From: Turritopsis dohrnii
Taxonomy: Eukaryota > Cnidaria > Hydrozoa > Anthoathecata > Oceaniidae
Direction of reading: 5' to 3'
Length of the DNA stretch: 64,000 nt
Assembly: GCA_027922465.2 (NCBI GenBank)
Contig: BQMF02000064.1
Location: 558,001-622,000 of the forward strand
Under the pieces are notes generated by a model. That model saw only the letters and a list, made by a program, of their open reading frames with translations. It made no database searches and was not told the DNA's origin. The translations under genes were made by a program, and so were the position numbers. Below are positions 1-11,240 of the stretch, piece by piece (within the stretch, counting starts at the first letter, position 1; the number at the start of each line of letters is the position of its first letter).

Positions 1-1196
1 TTTAATAAATTCAGAACGGATCTGTAATCTTTCGTTAATGTCTTTCAAGTTGATGTTTTAGATATAGTGGCGACTAACAATAGAGATTTATTTCTTTCCT
101 TTACCACCTGATGGTAGACAAATTTCGTGAACGCCAAAAATTCTAAAAAAAATAAACGTTAAATGTTAACGCTGGATGCATGGACATTCGAGAACATGCT
201 TCAATAACATAACAAACTGGCAAAATTTTATGAAATCTCTGAAACTGGTTGCGACATAAACAAAGTCCATTTTCTGATAAAGAAAGGAAGAAGAAAGAAG
301 AAAACAAGAAAACATTGTACTTTAAGGATTTAAACTTTCTTTATCGTACTTTCCTTTTCATTAATCGGATTTTCGGGGGAATTTCTTTTTACATGATATG
401 TGGTTTTAAGACCTCTCATTTACAAAGTACTGTTAAGCCGTTCTTCATATGAATTAAATAAAAATATTCTGCTCTTGAAATAGACCAGTCGAACAATTCA
501 TAGTGATAAGCATATGAAATTTACATGGTTCAGGAATTCACTGATTCGACCGCTGACAGGTTTGTTGTTGAAGTTTTTAAAGTTCCTTCAAACTATGACC
601 AACTTAACAGATGATAGGAGGCTTTTCTTTCGGTCGTAATTTTTTATATTATCAGGAAAACATTTTGAAGGATGTTTCGTTTATGAGCATGGAGTAAATG
701 TACACCGATAGATTTTTTGTAAAGACCATTTCTGAAATGAAACTGTTGAATTACTCTTTATTACTTCTCGTCCTATTTTCCAACCAAATTCTCAACTAGT
801 GCCCTCGTTCAATTAACACCCACTAGATTGGCTTTAAAACTTCGACTCACAATAAGAATTATTTTGGGTTTTCTGCTACCTGGTCGCTCTTTTTACGCCG
901 TCTCTACTTGTCCATCAAACTCTAACTTCCAAAGGCACCCTTTTAATGGTGTGTCGAGAAAATGAACGCGATTAGGAAGTACTAAAGCGAAGGTCAAGGG
1001 AATGGATAAAAACGGAATGGATAAAATTTTTTGTTGTTGTTTTTTTGCTTCATTGTTTCAAATCTGATAGGAAAAGGGGAAATTGAATGATCCCCAATGT
1101 AGAACTTGAAATATCTTTTTGATCAGTGAAGTTTTGTTACACCCTCCCAAGTTATAAAATGAAATAAAGTCCAAACATTCGTGATTGTTTACTCAC
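1..1196. other. Intergenic / probable last intron of Dkk3-like gene
   Basis: No convincing coding exon is visible on either strand. The Dickkopf-like gene on the minus strand is open at its 3' end here: its third exon stops in phase 2 before the tenth conserved cysteine of the colipase-fold domain, so at least one more exon should lie in this stretch or left of the window. I searched for a short Cys-containing minus-strand exon after an AG acceptor and could not identify one. Confidence 0.5.
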
Positions 1197-2271
1197 CCGA
1201 CTTGTTTGCACACTAACCCTTGTTTGCACGGCCCACACACAGGCTGTACAGTGCCACCAATGTAAACTGTTCGGAATTGATTGTAAGGTCCGCATGTTTG
1301 ATGTTCGTCCAAAGCTGGTTTACATATACTGATAACTGGATTAATGGCTGGTTCGCGAACACAGCACAAGTCACTGCCTTGACAATCCTTTTGTCGATCA
1401 CAGAATGTACCTAGAATCGATGAGAAAAAGTCGATGTATAAATTTTACGTAGCATACTGGCAAAGGGTAAGTTCTTGCCATCACTTCCAACATAAAAAAT
1501 CGACAACAAATTGATTGTTCTACCTGCAGCCCCTTTTGAGGAACCCTTTTTACAACGTCCGTATGTGCATTCAGTTCCCGGGCAACATTGACCATTTTGT
1601 GTGCAAGCAACATTCTCTTTTAAGCAATCAACACACAGAAACATGTGGCAGTATTTTGTTGGATCGGGACAAGGTTTATGGACGTTACATTCCTGCGAGT
1701 AGTAGCCAGGTGCAATCATCTAGAAGAGCAAATTCATGTTAGATTTTCTTGAGAAGGGAGACAATTTTCAACGAATACACGTTTTTGTCATAAGAAACCA
1801 GTTTAACTCACTGAAAGCTGAGAAGCTTGTTTAGTGAGTCCAACCTATGCTAGGAAAACTGGGACATTTTCCGAATTTAATCTTTCTGTTAATTGCTAAA
1901 AATGACCAAGTATAGTGATAATTGGTGGATCAGGTGTAGCACTGATAATGATGTGGGTGTATGTGTATGTGTGAAGGGATCTAATCTGCAGTTGGTCCAA
2001 ATATAGATTTTTAAAAACAAAGAGCGTACGTTAACAGTTTGTGTTTTCGTCTGGTCTTTGTATTTTGAGTACTCACAGGGGAAAAAAGAGCGTTTATTTG
2101 CATCAGTATGGTGTCAATACGAAAATTTCGTGAAACATTTACCTTTTTGGACCTCTCGGAGGAGTCTTCATCTGTTTCCGATTTGTGCACAGTAACACGC
2201 TCACCCAAACTCGTGGCACAAGCCATGCCACACAACGCTCCCACAAGGAGCAGAATTTTTGTGTAATACAT
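1197..2271 (-). CDS. Dickkopf-3-like secreted protein (3' end missing)
   Basis: Three exons on the minus strand: 2271-2143 (phase 0 end), 1719-1524 (phase 1 end) and 1410-1197 (phase 2 end), all with GT..AG introns. Exon 1 encodes a signal peptide (MYYTKILLLVGALCGMACA) and a short charged propeptide. Exon 2 encodes the N-terminal Dkk cysteine-rich domain, with the motifs KYCHMFLCVDC, ACTQNGQCC and CTYGRC. Exon 3 encodes most of the C-terminal colipase-fold domain: GTFCDRQKDC, LCC, ISICKP, VCGPCKQGLVC. The linker between the two Cys domains is short, as in Dkk3; in Dkk1/2/4 it is long. Dkk proteins are secreted modulators of Wnt/LRP signalling, although Dkk3 often does not bind LRP6. The final exon, expected to carry the last Cys, is not found. 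A paralogue lies at 60570-61263 on the same strand. Confidence 0.85.
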
Positions 2272-4362
2272 TATTTGTATGTGTGCGTTTTATAATTTGT
2301 GTTGTTGCTGTTTTTTCAAATCACCATACAAAAAAGTATTTAACAATGAAACAATGAGATAAAAAAATATCTCCCAAGATTCGAACGTGAAAAGCGATCT
2401 ACGGCTCAATGCATCTTGGCAAAATAATTAAATGAATAATTTATTGCTGCGCTATTCATTCGGCATGAATTAAATTCATGGTTTGTATCGCTTCGCTGAG
2501 TTTCATTGTTAATAACATTCGAATTGTAGTAATTTATACGCAGCACGCTCTGCACAAATTATAAACAATTAAAAATACGCTATTTCCAGAGAGATGAAAA
2601 CGAACGTGTTCGACTTGGTTGGAAATCAACTCCCAACTTCTGTTTATAACGCCCAATTAAAATCATTTGAGTGCGTAGAAGATTGGGGAGAGCTATTTAA
2701 CTGTTTGAAGATATTGCTTTTATGTTCCTAGCCTCGACTTCAAAGTTCTCTCAGTTCGATCTCTTTCATGTCTTACATTTTGCAATGTGACTGCAAAAGA
2801 GAGAAACTGGCTTAGGATCGCCGTGAGGACGTTTTCATTAAGTTGCTAATCCTTCCTAACTTATGTGAACAGTACCATGAAACAATATATATGAAGTGAT
2901 AATAGCGTCAAGGATTTAAAAACACGAATGGGAGCTTAACATCTTGATGAACTCACATGGCTCTCGTGGCTCTTCAGGAGAAAATTATTACCCTTTTACC
3001 CTGTATATAGGTCCATTCTGCATGAAGGGCCATGGGCTTACTATACCCGAGTATAGGTCCACTGGTCCTTTAAGCCAGAAAATCTTTCCATTTCGAGGTA
3101 GGGATATAGTTAAGCAATTATCAAGTATTTTTTCTTTCTTGCAACGACGTCTTCGATAATATAAGATCTGCTCTTTTAAGAACGTATTTGCGTAATACCT
3201 CCTAATCAGTGTTTTCTTCAACCACATGCAAAAGATCTGATTTTGACTCCGGATTTTGATTTTGATCAGAAACACTGCAAAATATACAACAGTGCTTTCA
3301 TTAATTTTAATGGTTTATTTTTATCTTGAGGACTGTTTGTGTATTGGTCCCAAATGCCGATGATAAGAGGGCTCGTGGGGTATATACGGGAGCGTCCTTC
3401 AAATTTCAAAATTGAATATCGTAAAAAATACAACCCATGGGTTACAATGTCGGGTAATATCGTAAGCGATATAAAGGTAACGTTAACGATCGATCTACTC
3501 GATCAACATCGATCTACTCGATTAACATACTCACGAGGATTAATTGCAAAGCAGAGGAATAAGTTCAAAAGGCTTTCGATAACTGAAAAGAAGAAAAAAG
3601 CTAAAGCTAAAATATGTTCATGTGTAATCATAAATAAAACTTCCAATGACGCGATCATCGCTACTTCGTGGCTTACGTGGTGAACTAGGTCCTACAGTTT
3701 CTGACCAGAAATTTATTCTATTGATGTATCTCTTGCAAAAATATTCGAACATTTTCTGAGTAGTCAGTAGAAATCTTAAAACCACACACACCGCAATCCT
3801 ATTCAAGTTTTAATAGAATCGGTAATTCTTCTTGTTGAGATATTTCTTTGTTACATTTTATCCAACTACCACACTGCAAAAATATACAATCATTAAAAAT
3901 GTCCCGTATCAAGGCGTTTCACTTTAAGACACAACCACTTACCCAGGGTTTCTCGCATATCAAACTCTGGGTACGAGGTTGGAACAAAACAGATATTTTT
4001 AATGTTTTTTAGGGGAACGCTTAAGCAAGTGCTTATAGCATTGCATTTTGGTAGTTCCATGACATATTATGGAGATACTTGTTTCATGACATATTGTGGA
4101 GATAGAAATTTACCTGTTTTGAATTCTGATTACAAGTTGTGTTTAGCTAATTGTGTAAAAGGTGTTTCCATAGTGTATATAAACTTTAGGCTGACAGGAA
4201 TGCATATAGAGCAAATTTGCCTTGATAAGAGAACGTTTTAGAAATAAAAAAAATACATTTCTAGTGTAATCATCGAGACACAGTATACGTTACCATGGAA
4301 ATCATCTGTGAGAATGTATGCAGTTTTAGTACTTAAACTGTTTTTCTTTTGTAGGTTTAAAA
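2272..4362. other. Intergenic, no gene seen
   Basis: AT-rich DNA. Small tandem repeats are visible: a roughly 20-bp unit containing GATCTACTCGAT repeated around 3488-3530, and CATGACATATT(A/G)TGGAGATA repeated at about 4058-4103. A segment near 3930-3985 (CCAGGGTTTCTCGC..GGTACGAGGTTGG) resembles sequence near 59385 and may be a dispersed repeat. The 79-codon frame at 4002-4241 covers the second small repeat and shows no domain. A splice acceptor at 4353-4354 just before the GPCR start suggests a 5'-UTR intron in this stretch. Confidence 0.5.
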
Positions 4363-5535
4363 ATGGAAGATTTTCTGAACTATTTAAAAGAAAGTTCGAA
4401 CAAAACTTTGGGTTTCGATAGAATTGAAATTAGTGGCAAACTTCTACTTGCAATGGACGATGCATCCACTTATATCCAAGTGATATCAATAGTTCTCTCA
4501 TACATAGGAAACGTTCTAGTAATAATTGGTTCTATGGAAGGGCCACCATCCAGCGTCAATATTTTCTTGCTGAAAGAATTATCAATCTCTCATATTTGTT
4601 ATTCCACATTTCAGCTGTTATCCTTATATCTTCAAAACAATACCTGGAAATCGCATATTCGCAACAGCGTATGTAATGTGTTGGTCACACTTCCCTGTCT
4701 TTTAACTATATCTCTGTTTCTGAATGTGTTCATTGCGGTTGAACGCTACCGTTCCATATTGAATCCATTTCTCAAGAAGTTGACTAAACAGAAGGCATGG
4801 TGTATCCTTTGGAGTTTGCGAGTGTTTGTGGTTTTAATATATGTCCCGTTTTTCCTGGAACCAAGGGTGGTGGACGTGCTCCTCTACGTAGGTTGCATTA
4901 AAGAGAGGAGCGACAATTTTACAAGACCATGGAACCTCTTGGTGTTTACTATAACTTTCATAGCACCATTTGCTGTTTTAATTTACTGTTACTTGAAGAT
5001 ATTATATTATGTCAGAAAACAAAGCTTCGAGTTCTCTTCACGAAGATACAATGTTAAGTTGCTGCATCGGAAGAACAGAAAGATGTTTCTTGTAGTCACC
5101 TTAATCATTTTGACGAACGTCGTGACACAAACTCCACATCAAATTTTCGTTTTATGGCTAACCGATAACCATAAGCGGGAATCCTACTTCACCGTCACTT
5201 TCATTGTGTTGTACGGCATGTCAACCATGTTATCCAGCATGCAGACATTTCTCAACCCCTTGATTTATTGTTTAATCAACCGATCGTTTTTAAGTTTAAT
5301 CTTCTTCAGAACTCGTTCGTACGCCCGGAAACTTTTTGACATGCGAAAGTTGATTGGATCAGAAGCTAAAAATTCCACCAAGTTGGCAACATGCTGTAAT
5401 GGGAACCTTGAACGTGAGGCGTTACTTTCTAACTTGTTGAGAAGAATGAGTCGAAGTGTCGATTTTAGAATCAGCTCAACAAAAACAAGCTTAGTTTCAG
5501 AAAGCGACGATAAGGCTCGAGCTTACACCGTCTAA
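4363..5535 (+). CDS. Class A (rhodopsin-like) G-protein-coupled receptor
   Basis: A 390-residue single-exon ORF. Seven hydrophobic segments are visible. TM1 has the conserved Gly-Asn (49-50). TM3 starts at Cys104 and ends in ERYRS (127-131), the E/DRY motif. A second extracellular Cys (178) is placed for the conserved disulfide. TM6 has VTQTPHQ in place of CWxP, and TM7 has NPLIY (298-302), the NPxxY motif. The Asp usually conserved in TM2 is absent (KELSISHICY), which is unusual because it normally forms the sodium site. The N-terminus has an N-glycosylation site (Asn13) and no signal peptide. The C-tail is Ser/Arg-rich. The ligand cannot be told; the general look is that of peptide- or amine-receptor relatives expanded in cnidarians. 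The ATG follows an acceptor AG at 4353-4354, so a 5'-UTR intron is likely. Confidence 0.88.
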   Translation: MEDFLNYLKESSNKTLGFDRIEISGKLLLAMDDASTYIQVISIVLSYIGNVLVIIGSMEGPPSSVNIFLLKELSISHICYSTFQLLSLYLQNNTWKSHIRNSVCNVLVTLPCLLTISLFLNVFIAVERYRSILNPFLKKLTKQKAWCILWSLRVFVVLIYVPFFLEPRVVDVLLYVGCIKERSDNFTRPWNLLVFTITFIAPFAVLIYCYLKILYYVRKQSFEFSSRRYNVKLLHRKNRKMFLVVTLIILTNVVTQTPHQIFVLWLTDNHKRESYFTVTFIVLYGMSTMLSSMQTFLNPLIYCLINRSFLSLIFFRTRSYARKLFDMRKLIGSEAKNSTKLATCCNGNLEREALLSNLLRRMSRSVDFRISSTKTSLVSESDDKARAYTV

Positions 5536-5635
5536 TATGAACAAGTAGTTTAGTATGAAATCATCTACGGGATTAATGCGCGGAGTAAAAATATTTCGAA
5601 CAAATATGTATAGTGAGTATGCAAAGTTAGCTATA

Positions 5636-5645
5636 AATAAATAAA
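5636..5645 (+). terminator. Poly(A) signal of the GPCR gene
   Basis: Overlapping AATAAA copies lie about 100 bases after the GPCR stop codon and are the likely cleavage/polyadenylation signal. Confidence 0.55.
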
Positions 5646-8600
5646 TTTTTTTTAACATTAATACATGTAGAGCATATACATCAAAATTCGTTTATATATA
5701 CATAATTTTTTATTTTTTTTTCCCTCTCGTTCGGTGCTCCCGACGAGCTACAAAATGTAAATTGCAGTCCAGATTGTTTACTTTGACTGCAACGTCAAGA
5801 GGAATATCGTTCTTGCCAACAACCACGAAGTGTTGCGATATCTTCCTTATCTTTGCTATAAATAAATTGAGCATTGTCAAACCTTCTTGGATGATTTTCT
5901 TAGCTTTGGAATGTCTTGATTTGCGCATGACTTCACTCGACGTTGCTTTTCCCGCCTGCTATTTGTTGACGGGTTGTTGTATTAAATCTTTTTTGACGTA
6001 ATGTAAACGTATATGTATAAATATATATCATACGAGAAAGCAGGGCATCGAATTCTCTTTCTGAGGATACAACTGAGAACAAAAACTTACAAAAGTTTAA
6101 GTAATGAAGCCACTTGTTTCGGATTGGTTTCGAAATGGTGCAAGTCAAATATTTGATTTACTTCTTATTTTTTTCTCATAATTTCAAATTTGAAAATACT
6201 GGACAAATAATCAAGAGGATTTTTGACCTGTACTGATTTGTCCCTAAAATGGAGACATTCTTCAGAAGGGCCGTATGATAGGGTCGTATGATTTTCAAAA
6301 TAGAAACGAGATTGATGAAGACGTTGATTAAAATGAAATCAAATATCCTACTGATTATGAAAATCAGAAGACTCCCGGCCCTGTTCCCCCTAAGTTTTTT
6401 AAAAAGAATGGCTAATATTCTCTTGATGATGCAAAATTTGTTATTGTTTTGCGGTTTCTGGCATGACGAAAGAAGAATTTGGCGGAAGTGAGCTCCGTAA
6501 CATAGTAACAAAAATACGAAGTTATCTATAAAATAACTGAAAGAAAGTAAACAAATACTGCAGATAAGGTTAAGAAAATATAACAGAAAATATTCAAAGG
6601 GTTCCCAGGGTTCCTTGCTTTTTTGAAATGCAGACGGTAAGACTTCTTATTTCGGTTTGAAGTCCAATTAAGTTGTTTATGTTAAAAGACAGAAGAAAGA
6701 TTTTTAGCAAATTTTACTCCGGAGATATTAAATTTTCGAATGTCCGAAAGTTTATCGTCCGAATTTTTACCGAAACGCTTAGGTCCGTATGTCACATTGA
6801 TAAAGCACAGAGAAATCATTCACAAAAGATAAGGTAATCCCCAAATTAGTTGAAATTTGAAATGGCTTTATTTACTAAAAACCATTTAGTCTGTAGAGAA
6901 ATCTTCAATTTCTGTAAATTTCTTTGCACGAAGTTTAAACTAAAATATATTTTTTCACGAATTCCGAAAGACTGTTGTCAAGGAGAGTATTTGATTAGCC
7001 ACAGTAATCAAGGATCAATCTCGTTCCCGTAAACTGTGAGTCAAAAGAAAAGAAAACAACGTCTTCTTCGAAAAAAATTAGAAAATAAACAATGATGAAA
7101 AATCTATCCAAAATAAATATCAAAAAGACAAGAAGCCCTGGGAAGGAGACTGATCAAAAATGGAAAAGATGAAAAAGAGAGAAAATAAATGATTATTTCG
7201 ATTTCAACATTTTGTTATTCTTTAAAGAAAATCTTGTTGAAAAAGATTATGCAATTACATGGGAAAAATTATAGAAGAAAAGAAAAGAAAAGAAAGAAAC
7301 GATTGAAAATTGAGCAATCAATCAATCAACTTCATTTTATTTGATGACTATTGTTTGAATATTTGAAAGAATTTGAGTTTTATTGTTTGTTGGCGAAATA
7401 TACTTAAAAGAATAAGTTGCTGATTTTTTTCCCGATTTTTATTGAGAGATCGATTGGAAGTTTGTCGATCTCCGCCAATGTCATATAAACAAAATGACTG
7501 GACACAAATATTACCTTTATCCTTTTAAAAAAACTGTAATTTTCTTGTGGGATTTTCCTTTTTGATGTGACACGTGGCAATAGGATTTTTCGTTAACAAG
7601 TGATACGGACAAAATTACAAAATCGCGATGCATACATTATGAATAAAAGACTATGGATCACATAGATGCAAATCAATACAATTCCTTTATTTTTATATAT
7701 ATACAATGTAACTTTTGCCATGTAAATTACGAAAAATGACCTACCAAATCAACACTTTATATTAGTTGCATTTTTTCATAAAAGTTAAACCAAATAGTTA
7801 GTGAATTGAGTTCAAACTTTGTTGAAATTACCAGGGCTATTTTTGGCCAAAATAGTAAAATTGGTTCTCCTATTGAAAACCCGCACTAACAAACTCTTAT
7901 GCAACCATGTGTAAAATAATTTGACCAAATTTCTGTTGAAACACCGTGTTAGTTATCAAGTATTGCCTCGTTTCCATGTTTTCAACTAAGTTACTAGTTA
8001 CATATTGCATAGTAATATTGACATTTCTATTATTCAGTGAGTTAATTAAAATTCTTTAAAAGGAGACCATACTTACGGCTAAGCCATAACACGGTGTTTA
8101 AATACGATTTTTCTTCCGTGACTAATTATTCTTTACTTAGCTTCGCTTACAATCGTGAAGAAGATTATCTTCGTTAGTACTTCGAATAGATCATCATCTA
8201 TTTTTCAATGGCTTTTTTTCAAAGAATCTTTCAAACATCTACCTGGAGCTTTGAATCATTGGGTTTCCAACAGGTTGGACCTTTCACCCACCGCCCTGAA
8301 AATTTGTAGTCTACTTACTGACAATTGCACTAATAGCATGGCTCTAACTTACGCGAGGGCCAATATACAGTGCCAAATGCACAATCAATTTTGTATTGGA
8401 ATACTTTTAAGTATGGTAATGCAACAGTAATGACACACGAGGATGGGTCGCAGTAGTTGCTAACCCACACAATCTCTGCAGTTCGAAGAACAACACATAA
8501 CGATTCCAGGAATTCATTATTGTTATTTACAATTTGTATAATTCCCTAAACTAAGTTATTAAATTTTTGTATTACATCTGATCAAACAAGAGATTAACCC

Positions 8601-10492
8601 ATAAATGAAACGATCTAAAACTTTACTTAAGACCTCGTTGTGACCTAGCAGCAAGTTTGGCCTCTATGAAGTTAATAAGTACTTTCATAACTTTTATTAC
8701 CTATTAATGCATGCAAACATGGCGAAATTTGAGAATCTCAAGTCTGATTTCCTTTTTATATACTTCAAAATCTTCCAATAGCATACTTTAAAAGTAGTGG
8801 GAAAAAGACGTTCTGATTAATCAATTGATCAATTTATTTTATTTATTTATTTATTGTCAGTGAGATCCTTTGAGATTACTAAATTTTAGAGAAAAGTGCG
8901 TAACATAAGGCCGGCGCAAATGCATCCAACACTTCATCCAACATCGAAAATTTCTCATTTGGGCCAGGCTTTGTATGACTTTCACGTAACTGAAAATTAT
9001 GAAACATCAGCAACTGGTGCGAAAAGCTCAATCATCAGTGCTATTCTGTTTAAATTTTGACCCTTGACGATTGTTTCCTTGAATAATCAATCAAATGATC
9101 AATTTTGAAGTTAATAAAAAAGCCTTGTTTATCAAACTTGTGCTTGAAAATCTCAATAGTTTCATGACCTGTTGCCTGCATACTGAACCATTTTTCTATT
9201 CATAACACTTAGAAAGAAAAAAGACGATAAAATGCTAAAAATGTTAAACATTAAAAATGTTTCATTGTAAAGTTTGAAACATCAACTTAAAAAATACAAT
9301 TGTATTGAACATCATAAAAACATATGGGAGGAGTCTGTTAAGCATTTTCTTTCATTCATCCTAACAAGCTACACGAGTTGTTTTCACTTCTCTCGAAAAA
9401 TCCAAATGTCCTTCGTGTTTGCAGAGGTGGTCTCCATTCAATTCTTCACTGTTTTTCTTATCTCTCACACTATGCCTTTTGGAAGATGAAGTGGGCTTTT
9501 TCTGTCGTTCACCTTACAAATAAAAGCAAATAACAAATAATAAGAAAAAAAACCAACAAAGTAAGCGAGTAAGTAATAGGGGATTTTGCCCTTGGTTTAT
9601 ATTATTTTTGGTTAGTTACTTCGCCCACCGACAATCTTAACAAGTTAACGGTAATGAGTTGTAAATTTGAAAACCGAACGAAAAACCGAAAAAATCAAAA
9701 CAAAACAAAAACAAAAACATTGTGTGGTTTATGAATCTAGAAAGAAGGGAGAATTTCGATAATGATCAAAAGCTTCTATTTCTCAATTTTAATTCCTTTC
9801 AAAGAATCTTTTTACATTACAAGACATATTAGGTTCAAGTGATCCGGCTTAATTCTTTAACTTGTATTTGTACCTTAATATACAACAGTACTCGGTACTG
9901 TATACTAAAAATATGTATTCCCTTCACAGAAAGTGTTATTCCAAATCTTAGATATTATCTCACCAAAATTCATTAAAAAAATAACGATATTCACGATACT
10001 TTCAATTCCGTGGGAGGGCAATAAACAATAAATAAAAAAAAAAAAAAAAAATTCAGGAAAAGAAAAAAATATATATTTAAATCTTAAAATATGCATACAA
10101 ATATCGAAATGGATTTGCCTAGCTGAGTAAATCTGAAAAAAAATTGTTTGCTTAGCCCGTTTAAGTAATTGGTAACCTTCCCAAACAATACTGCAAAAAA
10201 CGAACAATACAGTTGTTGAACTGTTTTTTTGTCACCAGACCCCCTCCAAACATATTAAATTTCTGAAAAGACACAATCATCGAGGCATGACAGAATTGGT
10301 CAATTTTCAATATTGCAAATGCTACTTGTTACGGCGATGCATTTGGTTGTGATTAAACGAAATCCGAATTTGAGATATTAGTGGCACAACGTCAAAGGGA
10401 ACTTGGTAACTCGTTTGTTGTGAGAAAACATATGAAAGACTTCTACATTTAGATTGTTAGCAAGACGTGTACACTCGAACAATCTTGACAAC
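5646..10492. other. Gene-free AT-rich stretch
   Basis: No ORF with recognisable domains on either strand. The content is AT-rich low-complexity sequence: A/G-rich runs near 7050-7320 including repeated GAAAA, a TTTA-type run near 8834-8860, and a poly(A) run at about 10034-10051. The longest frames here (6176-6511 and 9905-10207, both minus) are composed of AT-rich codons and look like chance ORFs. Regulatory DNA for the neighbouring bHLH gene could be here but nothing specific can be pointed to. Confidence 0.5.
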
Positions 10493-11083
10493 ATGTCTAG
10501 CAGTTTTCAATACTCAGAGACAAGTGCATTCTCTCCACTTCCGTTCGAAGTTTACGAATATGTTCCGACGTCCGAAGCGCTTGAGTTTTTGCCTCCTTTA
10601 TATGATTTCCACGAACGGCCACAGACAATAGTGGACCAGTGGATAACAGGTCTGCCTCAACCGGGTTATGAGCCAATGCTGTCACTCCTGCATTATCCAT
10701 ATATGCAAGATTGCTTTACCGAACCGGGATTCATTCGTAAACGAAATGAAAGAGAGCGAATGCGCGTTCGTAATGTTAACGAAGGATACGCTCGTCTTCG
10801 TAACCACCTTCCGTTGGAACCGACTGACAAACGACTTTCTAAAGTGGAAACATTGAGAGGGGCGATCAAGTACATAAAATTACTCGAATCCATTCTGAAA
10901 GAAACAGTAGATAGTGAAGCCGCCAATGTGATGGTGGACGACAGTGACGGAAGCACTACGATAGACGTTGAACATAGGAATTTGTCGGATGATGAAGGTA
11001 ACATTGTCGAAAATAGTCGCAAACAGAAAGGTCGTCGAAAAGAATCGACGGAAAGTTGCGAAAGTTCTGTCGATGAAAATTAA
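10493..11083 (+). CDS. Achaete-scute family bHLH transcription factor, ASCL3/4/5-like
   Basis: 196-residue intronless ORF from the ATG at 10493; the frame extends upstream only to a TTG, so the ATG is chosen. The bHLH domain spans residues 82-137. The basic region is RKRNERERMRVRNVNEGY, followed by helix 1 (ARLRNHLP), a loop, and helix 2 (KRLSKVETLRGAIKYIKLLE). The segment FIRKRNERER and NEGYARLRNHLP follow the ASCL3/4/5 pattern more closely than ASCL1/2. The Asn/Glu/Arg residues that read the E-box (NERER) are intact. Family members are nuclear, dimerise with E-proteins (Daughterless/E12) and drive neural or secretory cell fate; in cnidarians achaete-scute genes act in neural and nematocyte lineages. 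The C-terminus has acidic and Ser-rich stretches that could be an activation domain. The single-exon structure is common for this family. Confidence 0.93.
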   Translation: MSSSFQYSETSAFSPLPFEVYEYVPTSEALEFLPPLYDFHERPQTIVDQWITGLPQPGYEPMLSLLHYPYMQDCFTEPGFIRKRNERERMRVRNVNEGYARLRNHLPLEPTDKRLSKVETLRGAIKYIKLLESILKETVDSEAANVMVDDSDGSTTIDVEHRNLSDDEGNIVENSRKQKGRRKESTESCESSVDEN

Positions 11084-11234
11084 AGACGAAAGAAAGAGTT
11101 TTGAAAAACGAAAATATTGAAAAAAGAAACTCTGTTTATATTCTACGGTTTATATGAAGGCTTTATATGAAGGCTTGTTGTGAATATGTTTGGGTATACA
11201 TGTCTTTTGGGCTTAATTATGAAATTGTTTTTTT

Positions 11235-11240
11235 AATAAA
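11235..11240 (+). terminator. Poly(A) signal of the bHLH gene
   Basis: AATAAA about 150 bases after the stop codon, in a T-rich context. Confidence 0.6.
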
